In this document: positions 1 through 12,417 of the stretch, piece by piece | Layout: each line of letters opens with the position of its first letter | How positions within the stretch are numbered: the first letter of the stretch is position 1 | NCBI GenBank assembly: GCA_037176725.1 | Contig: JAZBRS010000023.1 | Span: forward strand, 27,585,001-27,649,000 | Length of the DNA: 64,000 nt | Direction of reading: 5' to 3' | DNA from: Posidonia oceanica | Taxonomy: Eukaryota > Streptophyta > Magnoliopsida > Alismatales > Posidoniaceae | Notes under the pieces: generated by a model | The model's database searches: none | Told to the model about the DNA's origin: nothing | Seen by the model: only the letters and a program-made list of their open reading frames with translations | Position numbers and translations under genes: made by a program

Positions 1-3000
1 CCTCTGACGCCATAGGGTCTTGCCATGAGAGCCACTGTTGGTCGTCAGGAGAATGCGGAGCGAACTGCACCAGCTGCATTCCTGAAGATGATGCTGAAGG
101 AGCGGGCTGGGCCACGCTGCTGACTGAGTTGATAGACTGCCCCTCCAGAGATGGGGGCAGTGGCACTGATGTGTCTGTGACCGCTGGTAGCATACTTGGT
201 TCTGCCAAGAGGAGTGTCTCCGACTCCTGCACTGCTGTTGACTGTTCTTGGAGAACTGGTGTGGCTGCAAAAGGATGAGAACTTGCATCTGCCACAGGTC
301 CTGCTGAGCTGCCTGCTGTTTCTGCCAGAGGGGGAGCTAAATAAACTGACTGTGGGGCCTCTGCTCTGACCACTGTTTCTGCTGAGTTGATTGGGACTGC
401 CTCTGTTGCATCAGACTGCTCCTCATCCGAGTAGTAGTCCTCAATACACACCCAATCCTCTACCGGCGCTGTGGCTTGGTGGTCGGTTGATCCCAGAATT
501 CCTGCACTGGTAAAGTTAGTGAGGTCTCTGGGGATGGCTGGCGCACGATCTTTGAGATGGAAGCAGTGATCTTCGTTGAGCTTTGGTTCGTAGCCGAGAC
601 CTTCAGACTTCCTTCGCTCCACTGCTACGATCGGCTCCGCGATCCCTTGGCCGTGACGCCCGAGTGGCGTACCCTTTGTGTAACCCCACCTGTGACATAC
701 ATTCTCGACCATTCGAAAGGGGTTGCTGTGAACGGTCAAGGAGTTGACACGTTCAAGATCAGGAACGAAGTTAACTGGCTCGCACCGGTTAACGCGATAG
801 AGGGCTTCAGAAGTCTTGGGGTCAAACGGGATGGATTGCGAAGACACGGGAGAGACTACTTCAATCTGCTCCTTCTCAAAGTTCTCCGCCATGACGACGA
901 TGACATCATCGCCACGACGGTACTTTATCATTCGATGGAGGGTCGAAGGAAGGACCTGATGCTTGTGGAGCCAAGGGCGCCCAAGCAGAAGATTGAAGTT
1001 AGGCTTCAAGTCGACGACATAGAATTCTACGTCGAAGACGATCGGACCGATAGCCAGAGGGATAATCAGAATCCCTAGAGCGTCATGGTGAGTATTGTCA
1101 AAAGCAGTCATTCCCTTCACGGCTGGCGTGATATCCTCGGCTTTGAATCCGAGCTTGGTTGCTGTACGCAAGGGGCAGACGTTAAGGCCTGACCCGTTAT
1201 CAACCAGTGTTAGGGGAATGCGAAAGTTTTTGAACTGCACCGTGACGAATAGGGGCTGGTTGTGATTAATCCCTGCCGGTGGCAGCTCATCACTCGTAAA
1301 AGAGATGACCTGGGGCTCCGCGATTAACCCAACCATGCTCTCCAAGGCAGAAGGCTCAATGGACTGGGACACACGAGCAGCCTGGAACACGCGAAGAAAA
1401 ACCTCGCGGTGCTCGGCAGAAGTGTGGATCAAATCCCAGATGGAGATGTCGGCTTTAACCTTCTTAAGCTGGGAGGTTAGGTTTGCTCTAGGTTGGCTTC
1501 TCCTAGCAGCTGGAGGGGTGATTCTAGTAGGTTCTACAGGGGTGGTGACAGGAAGCTGGGTTACTACAGGTTGGCTAGGGATTTGGCTAGCTACAGGCTG
1601 ATCCGGGGTTGGATCTGCTAAGGGTTGGCCTGAGGGTGGGGGTATAACAGGTCCAGGGTGAGTTGGCCTAGTTGCCTGTGCTGGGGGCCTATAAACCCTC
1701 CCCGATCGCGTTACTTCCGCGCACATTTCTGTGGCATAGCTGTAAGGGACGCGATGGGTGTCTAGGGTCGAATCAATGACGACTGGAGCATGTGCTGCGA
1801 GCACAGGAGGGGTTACAGGGGGACCTACAGGATGTTGAGGTCTATCTAGTGGGTATGGTTGTTGGGGTGGGAAGGCTAGGGCAGGTTGAGGTCTGCCTAG
1901 AAGGTGTAGCTGAGGTCGCCCTAAAAGGTGGATGGGAGAACTAGGCTGGGCTCTGGCTAAGAGGTGTACAGGAGATTGAGCCTGAGGGAGCACGGTGGGG
2001 GGCGCGAGAGGGCGCTCCGGCCTAGCACGCGGTCGGATCAAATGGATTCCCGACTCAGAGCCGGCAACTGCCGCAAGATAGAGACTGACTGGGAAAGGCT
2101 CAGAGATGTCAGAGATAAGATCAGAAGGGTCCACTACAGAAGTAGCAGGCCCAGAAGGAAAGACAGAGTGGACGCCTGAGGTTCCCGCCCCTCCCGGATA
2201 AGAGTGCTCCGGTAAAGGTTGGCGGACGATGCCAGAATGCGGGGGAACGGCTGGAGATGCAGATGCATGAGTGTGTGCTTGAGTGGATGCCTCGTGCGTG
2301 TCGATCACAATCGTTCCCGATTCGATCAAGTCCTGAATTGCGTTCCGCAGGGAGAAGCAATTGTCCGTCGAATGCCCGACGCTTCGATGGAAATTGCAGA
2401 AGAGGTCCAGCCTAAACCAATGCGGCAGAGGGCTTGGCGGCGGACGAACCTCCGGGAACTTCAGGAGCGATGCCACCTTCGGCAAGATGACCGTGAGTGG
2501 TTCCACCAGTGGGGTGAAATTCCTCCTCTCAGCGGGTGGTCTTCTTTGCCTTGGGTGTGAGCCTTGCTGGACCGGTGCGGCAGGATAGACCGGTCTAGCG
2601 GTGGTAGTGATGTGCGGTGTGTGCGGGTTCCTAGGTGCAGGAGCGTACACCATCTGAGCTGGGGCAGGCCGAGACGGTAAGCGAACAGGCACAGCAGGAG
2701 AATCGACGAATGCAACAGCGGGTTTCGGCGAATCCTTCCTCTTCGGGCGGTTGTTGTTGCTGCCGCTGTTGTTGTTGTTGGAGGTGCTGCTGTTGGCACT
2801 GTTGCTGCTGATCACTGCCTGCTTAGCGAACGCAGAGAGAGCCGGGAAGTTGCCACTCCGCAAAGAACTCTCCACGCGCGCTCCAGCTCTGATGAGTGCC
2901 GCAAAAGTAGTGACTGGCTGAATGCTAAGCAGAGCTCCGAGAGACGGCTGCGCCCCTTTGATAATGATCTCGATAGACTCCTCGTCAGAGGGTCTATCTC

Positions 3001-4567
3001 GAACCTGGGAGGCAAGGGCGCGCCAGCGGCCGACGTACTCCCCGAACGGCTCGCCAGAGCTCTGCTTGATGGCGATCAAGTCCGCCCTCTTTGGGACAAG
3101 ATCGAGGTTGAAGGAGTATTGCTCCAGGAACGCCTGACTGAGGTCGTTCCAAGTCTTGATGGCTGACATATCGAGTGATGTGAACCACTTGAGTGCCGGC
3201 CCGGTCAAACTCTTCTGGAACAAGCGGATCAGCAACCTCTCGTCAGCCTGAAGCTGAGCGAGATCACCGCAATACGCCTTCGGGTGTGCTACGGGGCAGC
3301 CCCTACCATTATACTTTTCAAAGTCCGGGATTTTGAACTTCGGAGGGAGTACCGCCTCTGGAAAGCAGCAGAGGTCCCGAAATTGGTAGGTCTGGTGCTC
3401 AGTACCCTGCACAAGTCGTAGTGCCTTCTCCAAGACGTCCATCCGGTTATTGATGGGGTCTGGAATTGCTGCTGTAGGAGAGGGATCAGCAGGGGTAGTG
3501 AGCACATACGCCGAATGGGTCGCACCTAAGTGCTCCTCCGGATCTACCATAGCGTCGCCTGGTGGAGCAACGGGATGGCCGGCGTATCCGTGCTGGGGGA
3601 CAGTGTATGCAGGAGTGTATGCAGGATGCTGGACTTGGTGAAGAGGAGAAGAATAAATGCCATGCTGTGCTGGGATAGGGGGAGGATGACGGAGCGCCAG
3701 TTGCTGTACAGGCGGGGTGCCAGACAGCGAGCCAGTGAGGTACTGGGCTCCAGCCGGTCCAAAAGATTGACCACCAGAAGGAAGTGGAGCATGCTGTGCC
3801 AAGTGTTGTGCAGGAGGCGGTAGACGGGCCCCCATCGTCGGAACCGTGAGCAGTTGCGACGATGGTCGAGGCGGAGGTGCAGAGGTTGGTGCATGAAATG
3901 CGGGAACTGGCCTCGGAGGAACCTCAGGGACGACAGAGATAGGAGAAGGACGAATTGATAGAGCCATGCCCTGCAGTCTCTGGGCAAGCTCCATCAGGTG
4001 CTGGTACTGCGCCTCAGGTGTCTCGGCAGCAGGAACGCTGAAGTGCAGTGCCGGCGGGGGTTAAGAAACAAGTGGCACGGACACAGACTGTCCGGGAGGG
4101 AAGGATTCTACGGCAAAGGTCGCAGCAGCGGTGGAAGGGATGTCGAAAGCGACGTATCCCTGGGACGGAGGGGGCAGTGGCGTCTCCGGAGCGCGAGTAA
4201 CGGCCGTTAAGATAGACTCGACGACCGGATCCGGAGGAAGGGATGCTTGCCACTGTCCCGGGGTGTACTGAGAACCTAGAGACGTCAGAGGAGGAAACCT
4301 TGGCGTCGGAGGGGGAACAAGAGGGACAGAAAGAGCAACCGGAGGGGCCAGAACGGAAACACCCTCCGTGACAGGAGTAAAAGAAGGCTCACTAACGTAC
4401 TGGGCCATCACTGACCTAGAGCGTGTGAGAATAGGGCTGCGACGAGTATTCAAGCGGTGAGTCCTAAGAGGAGCTATCGTCGCAAATGCGGATAGCTCAG
4501 AGGGGGAATGGTCGCGAACTAAGTCGCAAAAGGGCGTCAACGGGGGTCGATACTCGAGCTCTGGCAA
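1..4567 (-). pseudogene. Element A gag-protease polyprotein (partial, Tat-type Ty3/gypsy)
   Basis: Read on the minus strand, one frame runs from about 4,567 to the window edge with a single in-frame TAA (4,061-4,063). In order it holds a proline-rich N-terminus, a retrotransposon gag capsid region near 3,350-2,950 (LKWFTSLDMSAIKTW, then EQYSFNLDLVPKRADL), a zinc-knuckle variant CX2HX4HX4C near 2,370 (CNFHRSVGHSTDNC), a long Pro/Gln-rich linker (about 2,200-1,500) and a retropepsin-like protease with active site VDNGSG near 1,190-1,206 and LLLGRPW near 980. A G-patch-like stretch follows at about 680-630. Gag packages the RNA and the protease cleaves the polyprotein. DNG in place of the usual DTG/DSG is, from memory, common in this clade. 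Apart from the one stop I see no frameshift, so this copy is fairly recent. RT and integrase would lie left of the window. Confidence 0.85.
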
Positions 4568-5720
4568 AGGGAAACTCGCTTACCGATCACGCTGACACAA
4601 CAGAAGGAAATTAGGGTTAGAAACTAAAAGATGAATGCAAATGAGTTAGTTAAGTGGCATGAATGATGTGCATGCTTTCTAGTATGCCCCCCTTACCTAA
4701 CTAGTGTTTCCTAGCAAGGCTGTCTACTCCGGGTATCCCTGGATATACGGGTCACCGACTCAGGTCAGAAAAAGTAGGTCCCCTGTCTAACTCCCGGCCC
4801 AAAGCTCAGGTAATGACAGGGTGGTGCGTTGGTGGCCTCTACCCCGCCAAAGCGTGGGTGGTACCCTCTACTAACACCGACACGACCCCCGGACAAGGAG
4901 GGGACGGACCGACCAACTTATGCCACGCCCAAAGCAATGGAACAAGAGGCCGGAACCGTCCTTCGCAGACTAGTAGGTGGACTCAGAGGAGAAGAGTGCA
5001 TGCCCTATATGATGCTTATGCAAAATGATTAGCGTTTTTTATCTTGCATATTTTATTAACCAAAGGGAGTGAAGGATTGTTTGTAGTCTCTAGTTGCCCC
5101 TAGAAGTTCCTTTTACTTGCATTTTTTAGTTAACCATGGGGGGAGCAGACAAGTCTCTACTATCCTAAGCATGGCAAGTGCAAAAGGGAAGAAAATCAGT
5201 CAAAATGGCAAGCAACCATCATACAACACAACAAAAGGCATGTTCATGGCATGTGCGAGTGTTTGTGAATATGATGGTGAAAAAGAAACATTCATCAAGT
5301 CAAAAAGCATGTAAGCATAGTATGTGCGTGTGTAGTGACATAGCAAGAGTGTAAAAGAAGCATTCAACGTTCAAAAAGCATGTATTTTAGCCAAACAAAG
5401 TATGTAGACATGTAATGTGCGAGAATTAAAGCAGTAATAAGCAAGTAAAGTAAAGTAAGGTAAAAGTAAGCAGACTGTAAAGGAGATAAGGGCACAAGCA
5501 AGACAGCAAGTAAATAAACAGGCAAAGGAGCAAAGCCAAGGCGAAAGAAAGCGCAAACCGAGACAAAAGAGGTGCAAAACCTAAGCAAAGTAGCTACGAA
5601 GCGACTCGGTAGGAGTTTGCACAGAAAAGCGAGCAAAACAGGCGAAGAAGGCACACAAGGCAGACAAAGTTGCAAAACAAGCGAGCGAAAAGTCGGGAAC
5701 GAAAGCCGGAGTCTAGTCTA
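4568..5720 (-). other. 5' leader of element A between PBS and gag
   Basis: About 1.15 kb of A-rich sequence with no convincing ORF. It is clearly homologous to the leader of element D (34,480-35,498): both share the block around the words gcgtgg and accgacacgacccc, the track atcttgcatattttatt and the CAAGCATGG-type spacers. Ogre elements proper carry an extra ORF1 here; I see none, so Tat/Retand-like is the safer name. Confidence 0.6.
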
Positions 5721-5739
5721 ATCCCCAGCGGAGTCGCCA
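5721..5739 (-). other. Primer-binding site of element A (tRNA-Arg type)
   Basis: On the minus strand the sequence is TGGCGACTCCGCTGGGGAT, one base after the LTR end CTACA. It complements a plant tRNA-Arg 3' end (…CCCCAGCGGAGTCG plus CCA, recalled from memory). It fixes the minus orientation of element A and the PBS-side LTR boundary at 5,741. Confidence 0.85.
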
Positions 5740-6043
5740 CTGTAGCGATCCCGATCGGAATCAGGCTCGCTAGGTTTAGCGGCGATTGGATCCGAGGAAG
5801 AGGCTCAACTCGAAAACGCTTGAAATCGAGGAGAAAAAGGAAAGATAAGACAAATCAGAGTCGCCACCATGTCTATTAACGGGAGACAAGGAAAACCGGG
5901 GAAATGCGTGAATTAACGTGCAAAATCGAGCAAGAGATGCAAAGCAAAGCAATGCAAGGGAAAACAAATGCAAACAAATGCAAATGAGATGACTCTAGCC
6001 TAGGATAAGGACAGTACGGTCATTGCGGGCCAGAAGACAGGGT

Positions 6044-6110
6044 AAGGACTCCTGTTACGCGCGGGGAAGGTGTTAGGCACCCCCGACACGCCCGAGAATC
6101 GGTCTTTCTA
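6044..6110 (-). promoter_or_regulatory. Conserved LTR block, copy in LTR A
   Basis: Contains GACTCCTGTTACGCGCGGGG, then GTGTTAGGCACCCCCGACAC, then CGGTCTTTCTA. The same block occurs at 24,915-24,980 (H), 35,822-35,890 (G) and, inverted, 48,491-48,560 (E), always about 300-380 bp from the PBS-side LTR end. A role in RNA 3' end formation, primer transfer or transcription is inference. Confidence 0.7.
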
Positions 6111-6309
6111 GGCTTACGCTCGCATACGCAGGGAAATGCAGGATTGAATGCCTATGTGCCTATAAATGCCTAAATGAATGCTCAAGGTGTGCTCTAAGTG
6201 GGAAGAAACAAAGCAAGGAAGTAAACGTGCTCTCTAAGTGCTCAGCTGCGCTGTCTGTGTTCCGAACTAGGCGAAACCTAGCTCGTGAGAACTCCAGGCA
6301 GTAAGCATC

Positions 6310-6660
6310 ACAGCCCTATATGCAAATGCAGGCGAGAAAGCAAAACGACGAGGAAACCATGCAATGTAGTCGGCATGCAAGGGAAAACGGCGTAAAACAC
6401 GCAAAACTAGACGAGAAAAGAGCAACGCACGCGAAACGAAGCAAAAGGACAAAACCGGCACGCAAAACAAGCGAGAAAGCAAGGCAGCACGCAAAACGAG
6501 ACAAGGAAGCAGAGGGGCACGCAAAACGGTGCCAAAACGAGAGCGGCACGCAAAACAAGCGAGAAAGCAAGGCAGCGCGCAAAACAAGGCAAGAAAACAG
6601 AGGGGCACGCAAAACGGTGCCAAAACGAGAATAGGCATGCGAAACGGTGCCAAAACAGCG
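6310..6660 (-). repeat. Imperfect tandem repeats in LTR A
   Basis: Two long copies (about 6,460-6,550 and 6,550-6,660) of a unit containing AAGCGAGAAAGCAAGGCAGC, GGGGCACGCAAAACGGTGCC and CCAAAACGAGA. ORFs reading through here are low-complexity by-products. Confidence 0.7.
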
Positions 6661-7369
6661 AAGCAAAAACCTCGGAAAAAGCCATGCGAATGCCAGAATG
6701 CAGGAAAAGATTAGAAGAGGCCAAAGGGGAGGCGAAACAACGTGTGTGTAAGAACAGACGTCGTTTAGGACCACTCAGGGTAGGTGTGAAGACCTATAGA
6801 GGGGAGAGGGGGCAAACGGAGGGATTATCACCTCTTTGCGACAGTTTCCCGCTGAACCGTTCCACGGTGTGTCTCGCACGCTGCCCAAAGCTCGCGATGC
6901 GATTGGATCGTGGAAAAGGGGGAAGAAAGTCACACTAAGTGGTAAATCTGGGGAAAACACAACACAAAACACTCAGGAATACGCGAAACGGGGATTGGAA
7001 GATACAAGCAGAAAGGGGAAGCCCTATTCTACATGCTCAAAGAGACGGAAAGCGAAAACACGGAAAACTGTGCAAATGGCATGCAAATGAATGCAATGCA
7101 GGGCTTCAGGAGGACATACCTGGAAATCCAGGAGCCTGATCTGAAATCTGTCTGGTCCATGCTGAAGAGCGCTTCGCTGCGGTCGCCTGGGCAGCTTACT
7201 TGAGAAGATCCAACGGCCGGATTGGAAGACATCGCAGCTTCAAGGCAGGAGGGCCAGAACAGGGGAGAAGAACAGATCTAGGTGTTCAGGAGGTCCTAGG
7301 GGTGTGCAAAAAGGTCCTCCCAGGTGAAAGGGAGCTAAAAGTGCTTAGTGTATGCAGAAGTATGCTAAA

Positions 7370-8390
7370 ATGCAAGACTAAATGAATGCAGGATGCATGC
7401 AAAAGCAAGAAAAAGCAAAGAGAAGACACTAGGAAAAGCCAGGATTTCAGAAAGCATTTTGAAAAAAAAGAAAAAGGGCTAAAAAAGCAAATTTTCCAGA
7501 AAACAGGGGTCCACAGGAAAGGATTTCGAAAACAGGGGAGGACAGGGGTCCATTTTGCGAAAAACTAGGCTCAGAAAGTTGTTTTGAAAATGGGGTATGC
7601 TTTAAAAGAGGTTTTGAAAGCAAAAAGGGATCAAAAAGCAATTTTAGAAAAACTGGGGTCTAAAATGCAAATTTTCCAGAAAACAAGGTTCTGGGGAGTC
7701 TGAGGATACTAGTGGAGGGTCTATATGCAATTTGGTAAGCATAGGAGCTAAGATGCAAGCTAGGGGCAAAATGGTCTTTTCACATGATTTTTTAAAAGAT
7801 GCAAGGACCTATGTGTAATTTTTAAATCATGCAGGGGTCAAATATGCAATTTCATATGGAAAAATGCTCTGAAAATCAGATAATAGGACTGATATGCAAT
7901 TTTTTGAAAATGCAGGGTTGAAAATGCAATGCAATAAGCTAAAATGCATGCAAAATGATTACTGTGCATTTAAAAAGGACCTATATGCAAAAATGAAAAA
8001 GCAGAGGGGCAAAAGTGCAATGCATCAACCAAAAATTAAAATCAGACCCTAAGTTACTACAGTGCATTGGACCTAAATGCAAAAGCAGAAACATGCAGGG
8101 ACCTAGTATGCAATGCAGTATGGTAAAATGCATGCAACTAAATTAACTAATTTACTACAGGACCTATGTGCAAAAATTGAAAACAGAGGGACTAAACTGC
8201 AAAATTAAATAACAGCACAGCACAGTAAATGGACCAAAAGGCAAATATAGAAAAGCAAGAATAAAAGTTGCAATTTAGCATGGTATTTAATTAAGAACTA
8301 AGCATATTAAATGAACAGAGGATTGAAATGCAAAAATTGAAAAACTTAAGGCAGATATGCAATATTTACACCTAAAACTATATAACAAAA
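7370..8390 (-). repeat. Degenerate ATGCAAA / GGACCTAAATGCAA repeats in LTR A
   Basis: A loose motif of the type GGACCTANATGCAATT recurs every 30-70 bp with variable spacers. The same motif fills 25,500-27,290 in LTR H. No ORF of interest. Confidence 0.6.
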
Positions 8391-8397
8391 GAAATAA

Positions 8398-9030
8398 ATG
8401 AACAGTAGCTCATCGACGGCGACGAGCACTGTAGCAGAAAGCTTCCAGAGCTCGTGGCCGCCGACAGGGGAGGCTGAGGAAGCGCAGCCTGGCGGAGGGC
8501 GTGGCCGGCGACCGTGCGGAGCTCCGGAGCGAGTCGGAGCAGCATTCTGTTGGTCGGAGCGTCCGGAGGAACAGCAGCCGGCGCCGGAGAAGGAGAACTG
8601 GCCGGCGAGTCGAGGACGGAGCAGGAGATTGGAAAAGCTACTTCTGGGCGGCGGGAAAGCATCAGGGGGAGAAGAGGAAGCTAGGGGAGGCTGGACTGAC
8701 CTGATTCCGCGTCTGAGTCGCCCTCCCGACGTCGGTGGCTTCAGCAGTCGCCGGAGGAGACCGTCCGGTCGCTGTGGGCGTCGCCGGTCGCTCGCGAAGG
8801 TTGGAGCTGCCTCAGAACATCCCTCCGGTGCTTCCCAGATGTCCGGACGCAAGCTTCGCAGCTCAGCAGAGGATTCGACCGATTTGGGTTCAGAGGATAC
8901 TGCCGGAGGTGGGGGGGAGTTGTTGCTGCTCGTCTGGTGGAGTGAAGCCCTCCGGGAGGTTGCTGGAAGTCTGGCGAGTGGGGTTGGATGCTCGGAGAGG
9001 GTTTCTGGAAGGTGTGGAAGGGGATAGCTG
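8398..9030. other. GC-rich island inside LTR A
   Basis: A sharp GC-rich island in an AT-rich LTR, open on both strands (209 codons plus, 168 codons minus), but the translations are low-complexity Ser/Arg/Gly/Pro with no domain. LTRs H (27,310-28,100) and G (49,400-50,350) have a comparable island in the same relative place. It may be a promoter-proximal or captured host 5' segment; I assign no protein. Confidence 0.4.
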
Positions 9031-11548
9031 ACTGGGACGATTTTGGGTCTGTGGTGAAGTTAAGTGTTTGTTGTGTTGTTTGGGATCTGCGGTGAGAGTT
9101 AGGGCCGGAGGTCTGGGGCTCTGGAAAGGTGGGATGCAGGTGAATGTCTGGGTGGATTTTGGTGGGATCTTGTGGACGGGAGTGAAGGGAATTCTGGAGG
9201 GATCTGAGTTGGGTTTGCGGTTGGAGTGTCGGGTGATTAGAGGTGGTTTCAGTGGTGGAATGGCCGGGAGATGGTGAAGGGAACTGGCTGTGTGTTGGGT
9301 GAAGTTGGGGGAGTAATTGGGAGGTGGATGAAGGCCGGGAAGAGATTTGGTTTTCTGGAAATGGAAGAGGGGAGTCTGCTGAATTTTTCAGAGAAGAAAG
9401 GAGGAGAACTAGGTGTGGGGATTGGGCTCAGATGGGTGGCCTCTCTCTGGGGTGTCGAAGACTCTCAAACACTCTCTTCTGTTCTCTCTTCTCTCTGGAA
9501 TTGGATGGAATGCAGAGGAGAAGGAAGGCCGCACAGGTGGAAGGAAAATCCGGGTTCTGGTCTGATTGCTCTCTCGCACTGGTTCGCTCTCTCCTCGTTC
9601 TCTCTGATTGCCTTCCTTTTTTTTTTGAAGGAGGAACGGGTTTAAAAAATGAGGAGGAGGAGACTGCTGGGCGCGAGCTGGTGGTTTGAATTCCACCAGC
9701 GGCACTGCAGCTGAAGGGACCAGCAGCCGGCGAGATGACAGGCACTTGATGCCTCCCGGAATCGGTGCTGAGATAGGAGAGAGCGGCGAGCTGCTGTAGA
9801 CGATAAGATGGAGCTTCGAAATTTAAAAATGGTGGAGGGAGAACTGTTGGCAGCTCGCGGGAGAGAAATGGAGGAGCGCGGAGGAAGAAGAAGGAAGAGG
9901 AAGAAGGAAGGCGTGGGCCGGACTGTGAGGGCCGAAGGGAAAAAGCAGAGAAAGAAAAAAGAAACGGGCTGGATTGAGCCCAGTAAGGAAAAGAAAGAAA
10001 GAAAGAAGGGAAATAAGAAAGAAAGAGGGGGCAAAAAGGGGAAATAAAATTAGTAAAAATAAACTAAAAATAAATAAAAATACTGGAGAGGTTGTGCTGT
10101 AGATTAGGATTTTAATTAAGATTTTTAATGGTTAGTTTGGGTTGATTAATGTGTTTTGGGCTTGATTAGGGTTTTAGAGCTTTGGTTTTGTTTTTAATTG
10201 GTTTTCACTTGATTAAATGTTTGTTAAACCTTTTTTTAAATTGTTTAAAAATGGTGTTTCCCTCGTTGGACACTTAGAATATTGATTAGGATTTTTTAGG
10301 ATTTATTTTCCTATTAATCAGGGTTGGTTTTAGGTTTTTAAGTTGTAGTCTTCTTAGGGTTTTTCCTTCTTAAGTCTTTTAAGTTATGTTTTGATTTTTA
10401 TTTGTTGATTTTTTTTGAAGTTTTTCGGTTGGATTTTTCCGGTTTGATGGGGTGTTCTTAAGTCTTTTAGATGTGTTTTTCTTTTCTTTTTTAATTAAGT
10501 TTTCAACTTGTTTTTCTTATGTTTATTAGGTTAAGTCTTTTGCCTTCTTTAATTACTTGTTTTAGTATTTGATTTTTAATTCTTCTTTTTAGGGTTTGTC
10601 TTTTAATTCCTGTGATGGGGTTTTTACTTTTGCTGGGTTTTGATTTTATCTTAGCTTTTTTCTTGATTTTTCAGTGTTTTCTTTTGATTTGTTTTGCATT
10701 TTTTATTTTGCATGTTTGGTTTTCTTTTTAGCTTGCTTTAGTTAAGTTTAAGTTGTTAATTGCTTGTTTAACATTTTTTAATTGTTTTTCTTAGGGTTAT
10801 GATTTGTTCCTTTTATGTTTTGAGATTTTACAGATTTTTATGGGTTTTTGTGGATTTTTGCAGAAGGGAGAAAAGAAAAAGAGAAGGAAGAAAGAAATGG
10901 AAAAAAGAGGGAGATAAGAGGAAAAGAGATAGGTCGGAGGAAAACGATTTTTTTAAAATTCAGAAAAAGTGTTAAAAATAAAGTAAAAATAGGGATAAGA
11001 TAGAGGAAGGATAGAAGCACAGAGGGGGCCCACAGCCAGACCAGAAAAAGGATAAGAATGGGATGAAAAGAGGGATGATAATCAGGATAGAGAGAGGAGA
11101 GAGAAAATGATAATCCCGGAGAGAGAAAAGGATAATTTGGGTGAAAGAGGGTCTTAATGGTCTCGGAATGGGGTGAGAATTGGTGAGTGGGTAGTCTAGG
11201 GTTTGAAGTGTTGGTTCTAAAGTTTTGGTTTGATTCTAAGGAGGTTTTGGAGGGGTTTCAAGGTGTAGAAAAAGGGTAGTTTCACCTAGGTTTTCTATGA
11301 TTTTTGGGAATGGGTTAGGTTTGGAAATTTCTGGGTTTTTGGGTAGGCTTGTTGGGCGGATAGTGGTGGGTTCTCCTATGGATTTTGGTTAGGTTTTGAG
11401 ATTGGGAAGGGGGGTAAAGGTTTGGGCCAAAACAGGCTGATTTTGAAGGGTAGAGAGGAGGATTAGGGTTAGGGTTTGGTTGGGGTTTGATCCAGCAATC
11501 ACCAAGAGGGGCTCCAAGGGTCCGGGCCTGCCAAGATGGGGTGTCAAC
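9031..11548. other. Non-coding distal half of LTR A
   Basis: Contains CT/GA-rich patches (9,460-9,760), a purine-rich tract with GAAAGAAAGAAAG runs (9,880-10,060), a long T-rich region with many TTAGGGTTTT-like words (10,060-10,850), a further purine-rich tract (10,860-11,130) and G/T-rich sequence to the LTR end. I see no gene in it. Confidence 0.6.
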
Positions 11549-11549
11549 A

Positions 11550-12370
11550 GATGGAATATGTGGAATTTATGGGATAATGGGCTAAGAATAAAACTTGAGG
11601 GACTTTTATTATCATTTTATGCACATTTATTATTTTTGTATTTTTGTGAATTAGTTTGGAAATGGACGGAAATAATTGATTTTTAGAATATTTTTGCTAA
11701 TAATGCATAAGCAAATGATTTTGTGAAATTTTTGGGGAATGGGATTTTCTCTTGAAAAAAGGGAATTTAATTGTTTAATGAAAAAGATGCTTAATGGATT
11801 AATTAGTGAATTAAATTTAGGAAAGAAAACTTGGATTATTAATGATTATTAGGATAAACTCCTTAGAGAAGAATTAACTCATTAATTTGTGAATTTAAGA
11901 TTAAAGGACAAGTTCATTTAAGGAAAATTGATTATTAGGATAGGTTGGTGGATTAATTAATGCAAGTTAAATAGTCGAATTTTTAAGATAGATTGGTGAA
12001 AAAGAATTTCCTTAGTGTGGTATCTTCCGTTTTGTGGGTTGGTGAGGCCATGAAACTTAGTGTTTGTAAAGTTTAATTAATTTCCTTCAATGTCGTATGT
12101 TAATTAAAAACCTGAGGTGTTTGTACTTCTTAAATGGTTTATGTGTTTTTAAAAGAGTTAGATATTTTAAGTGATACTTGAGACAATTTTCTTTAATGTT
12201 GTGAGTATTTATTGGATAATAAAAAAGGGTTTATAGTTTTAAATGTTTGAAGTGATTAATGGTTAAGTGTTTGATTAATGTTTTGAAGCGACTAATTAAT
12301 GTTTGAAAAGATTAATTAATGTTTGAGATGATTAATTAAGGTTTGAGATGATTAATTAATGCTTAACTTG
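11550..12370. other. AT-rich region upstream of the element B PMD gene
   Basis: AT-rich, no ORF. It ends in a minisatellite at about 12,240-12,365 with units of about 22 bp built on GATTAATTAATGTTTGAGAT, four to five copies. It lies 5' of the PMD gene and may have served as its promoter region, which is inference. Confidence 0.5.
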
Positions 12371-12417
12371 GCATGGGCTGACCAAACTCTACTCGTGCCG
12401 CTGCCCTAGGGTTTCTG

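Larger units (their letters stand above)
5741..11549 (-). mobile_element. 5' LTR of element A (about 5.8 kb)
   Basis: Bounded on the left by TGTAGCGATC directly beside the PBS, and on the right by GATGGGGTGTCAACA, the inverse of the LTR start TGTTGACACCCC also seen in solo LTR E. At 5.8 kb it is in the range reported for Ogre-like elements. In window order it contains the PBS-like 9-mer (5,858-5,866), the conserved block (6,044-6,110), tandem repeats (6,310-6,660), degenerate ATGCAAA-rich repeats (7,370-8,390), a GC-rich island (8,400-9,030), a purine-rich tract (9,880-10,060) and a T-rich, TAGGGTTT-like region (10,060-10,850). LTR H shows the same order. Its partner LTR lies outside the window, so the right boundary rests on terminal similarity only. 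Confidence 0.7.

Noticed and set aside
5117..5314. Small ORF in element A leader
   Set aside because: 65 codons with no conservation in the homologous leader of element D.
6267..6774. Cys/Phe/Leu-rich minus-strand ORFs of up to 152 codons
   Set aside because: They are readings of an AG-rich tandem repeat; the repeat structure explains the open frames.
8398..9027. 209-codon plus-strand ORF
   Set aside because: Low-complexity Ser/Gly/Arg translation in a GC-rich island inside an LTR; open on the other strand too; no domain, no conserved homologue in LTR H.
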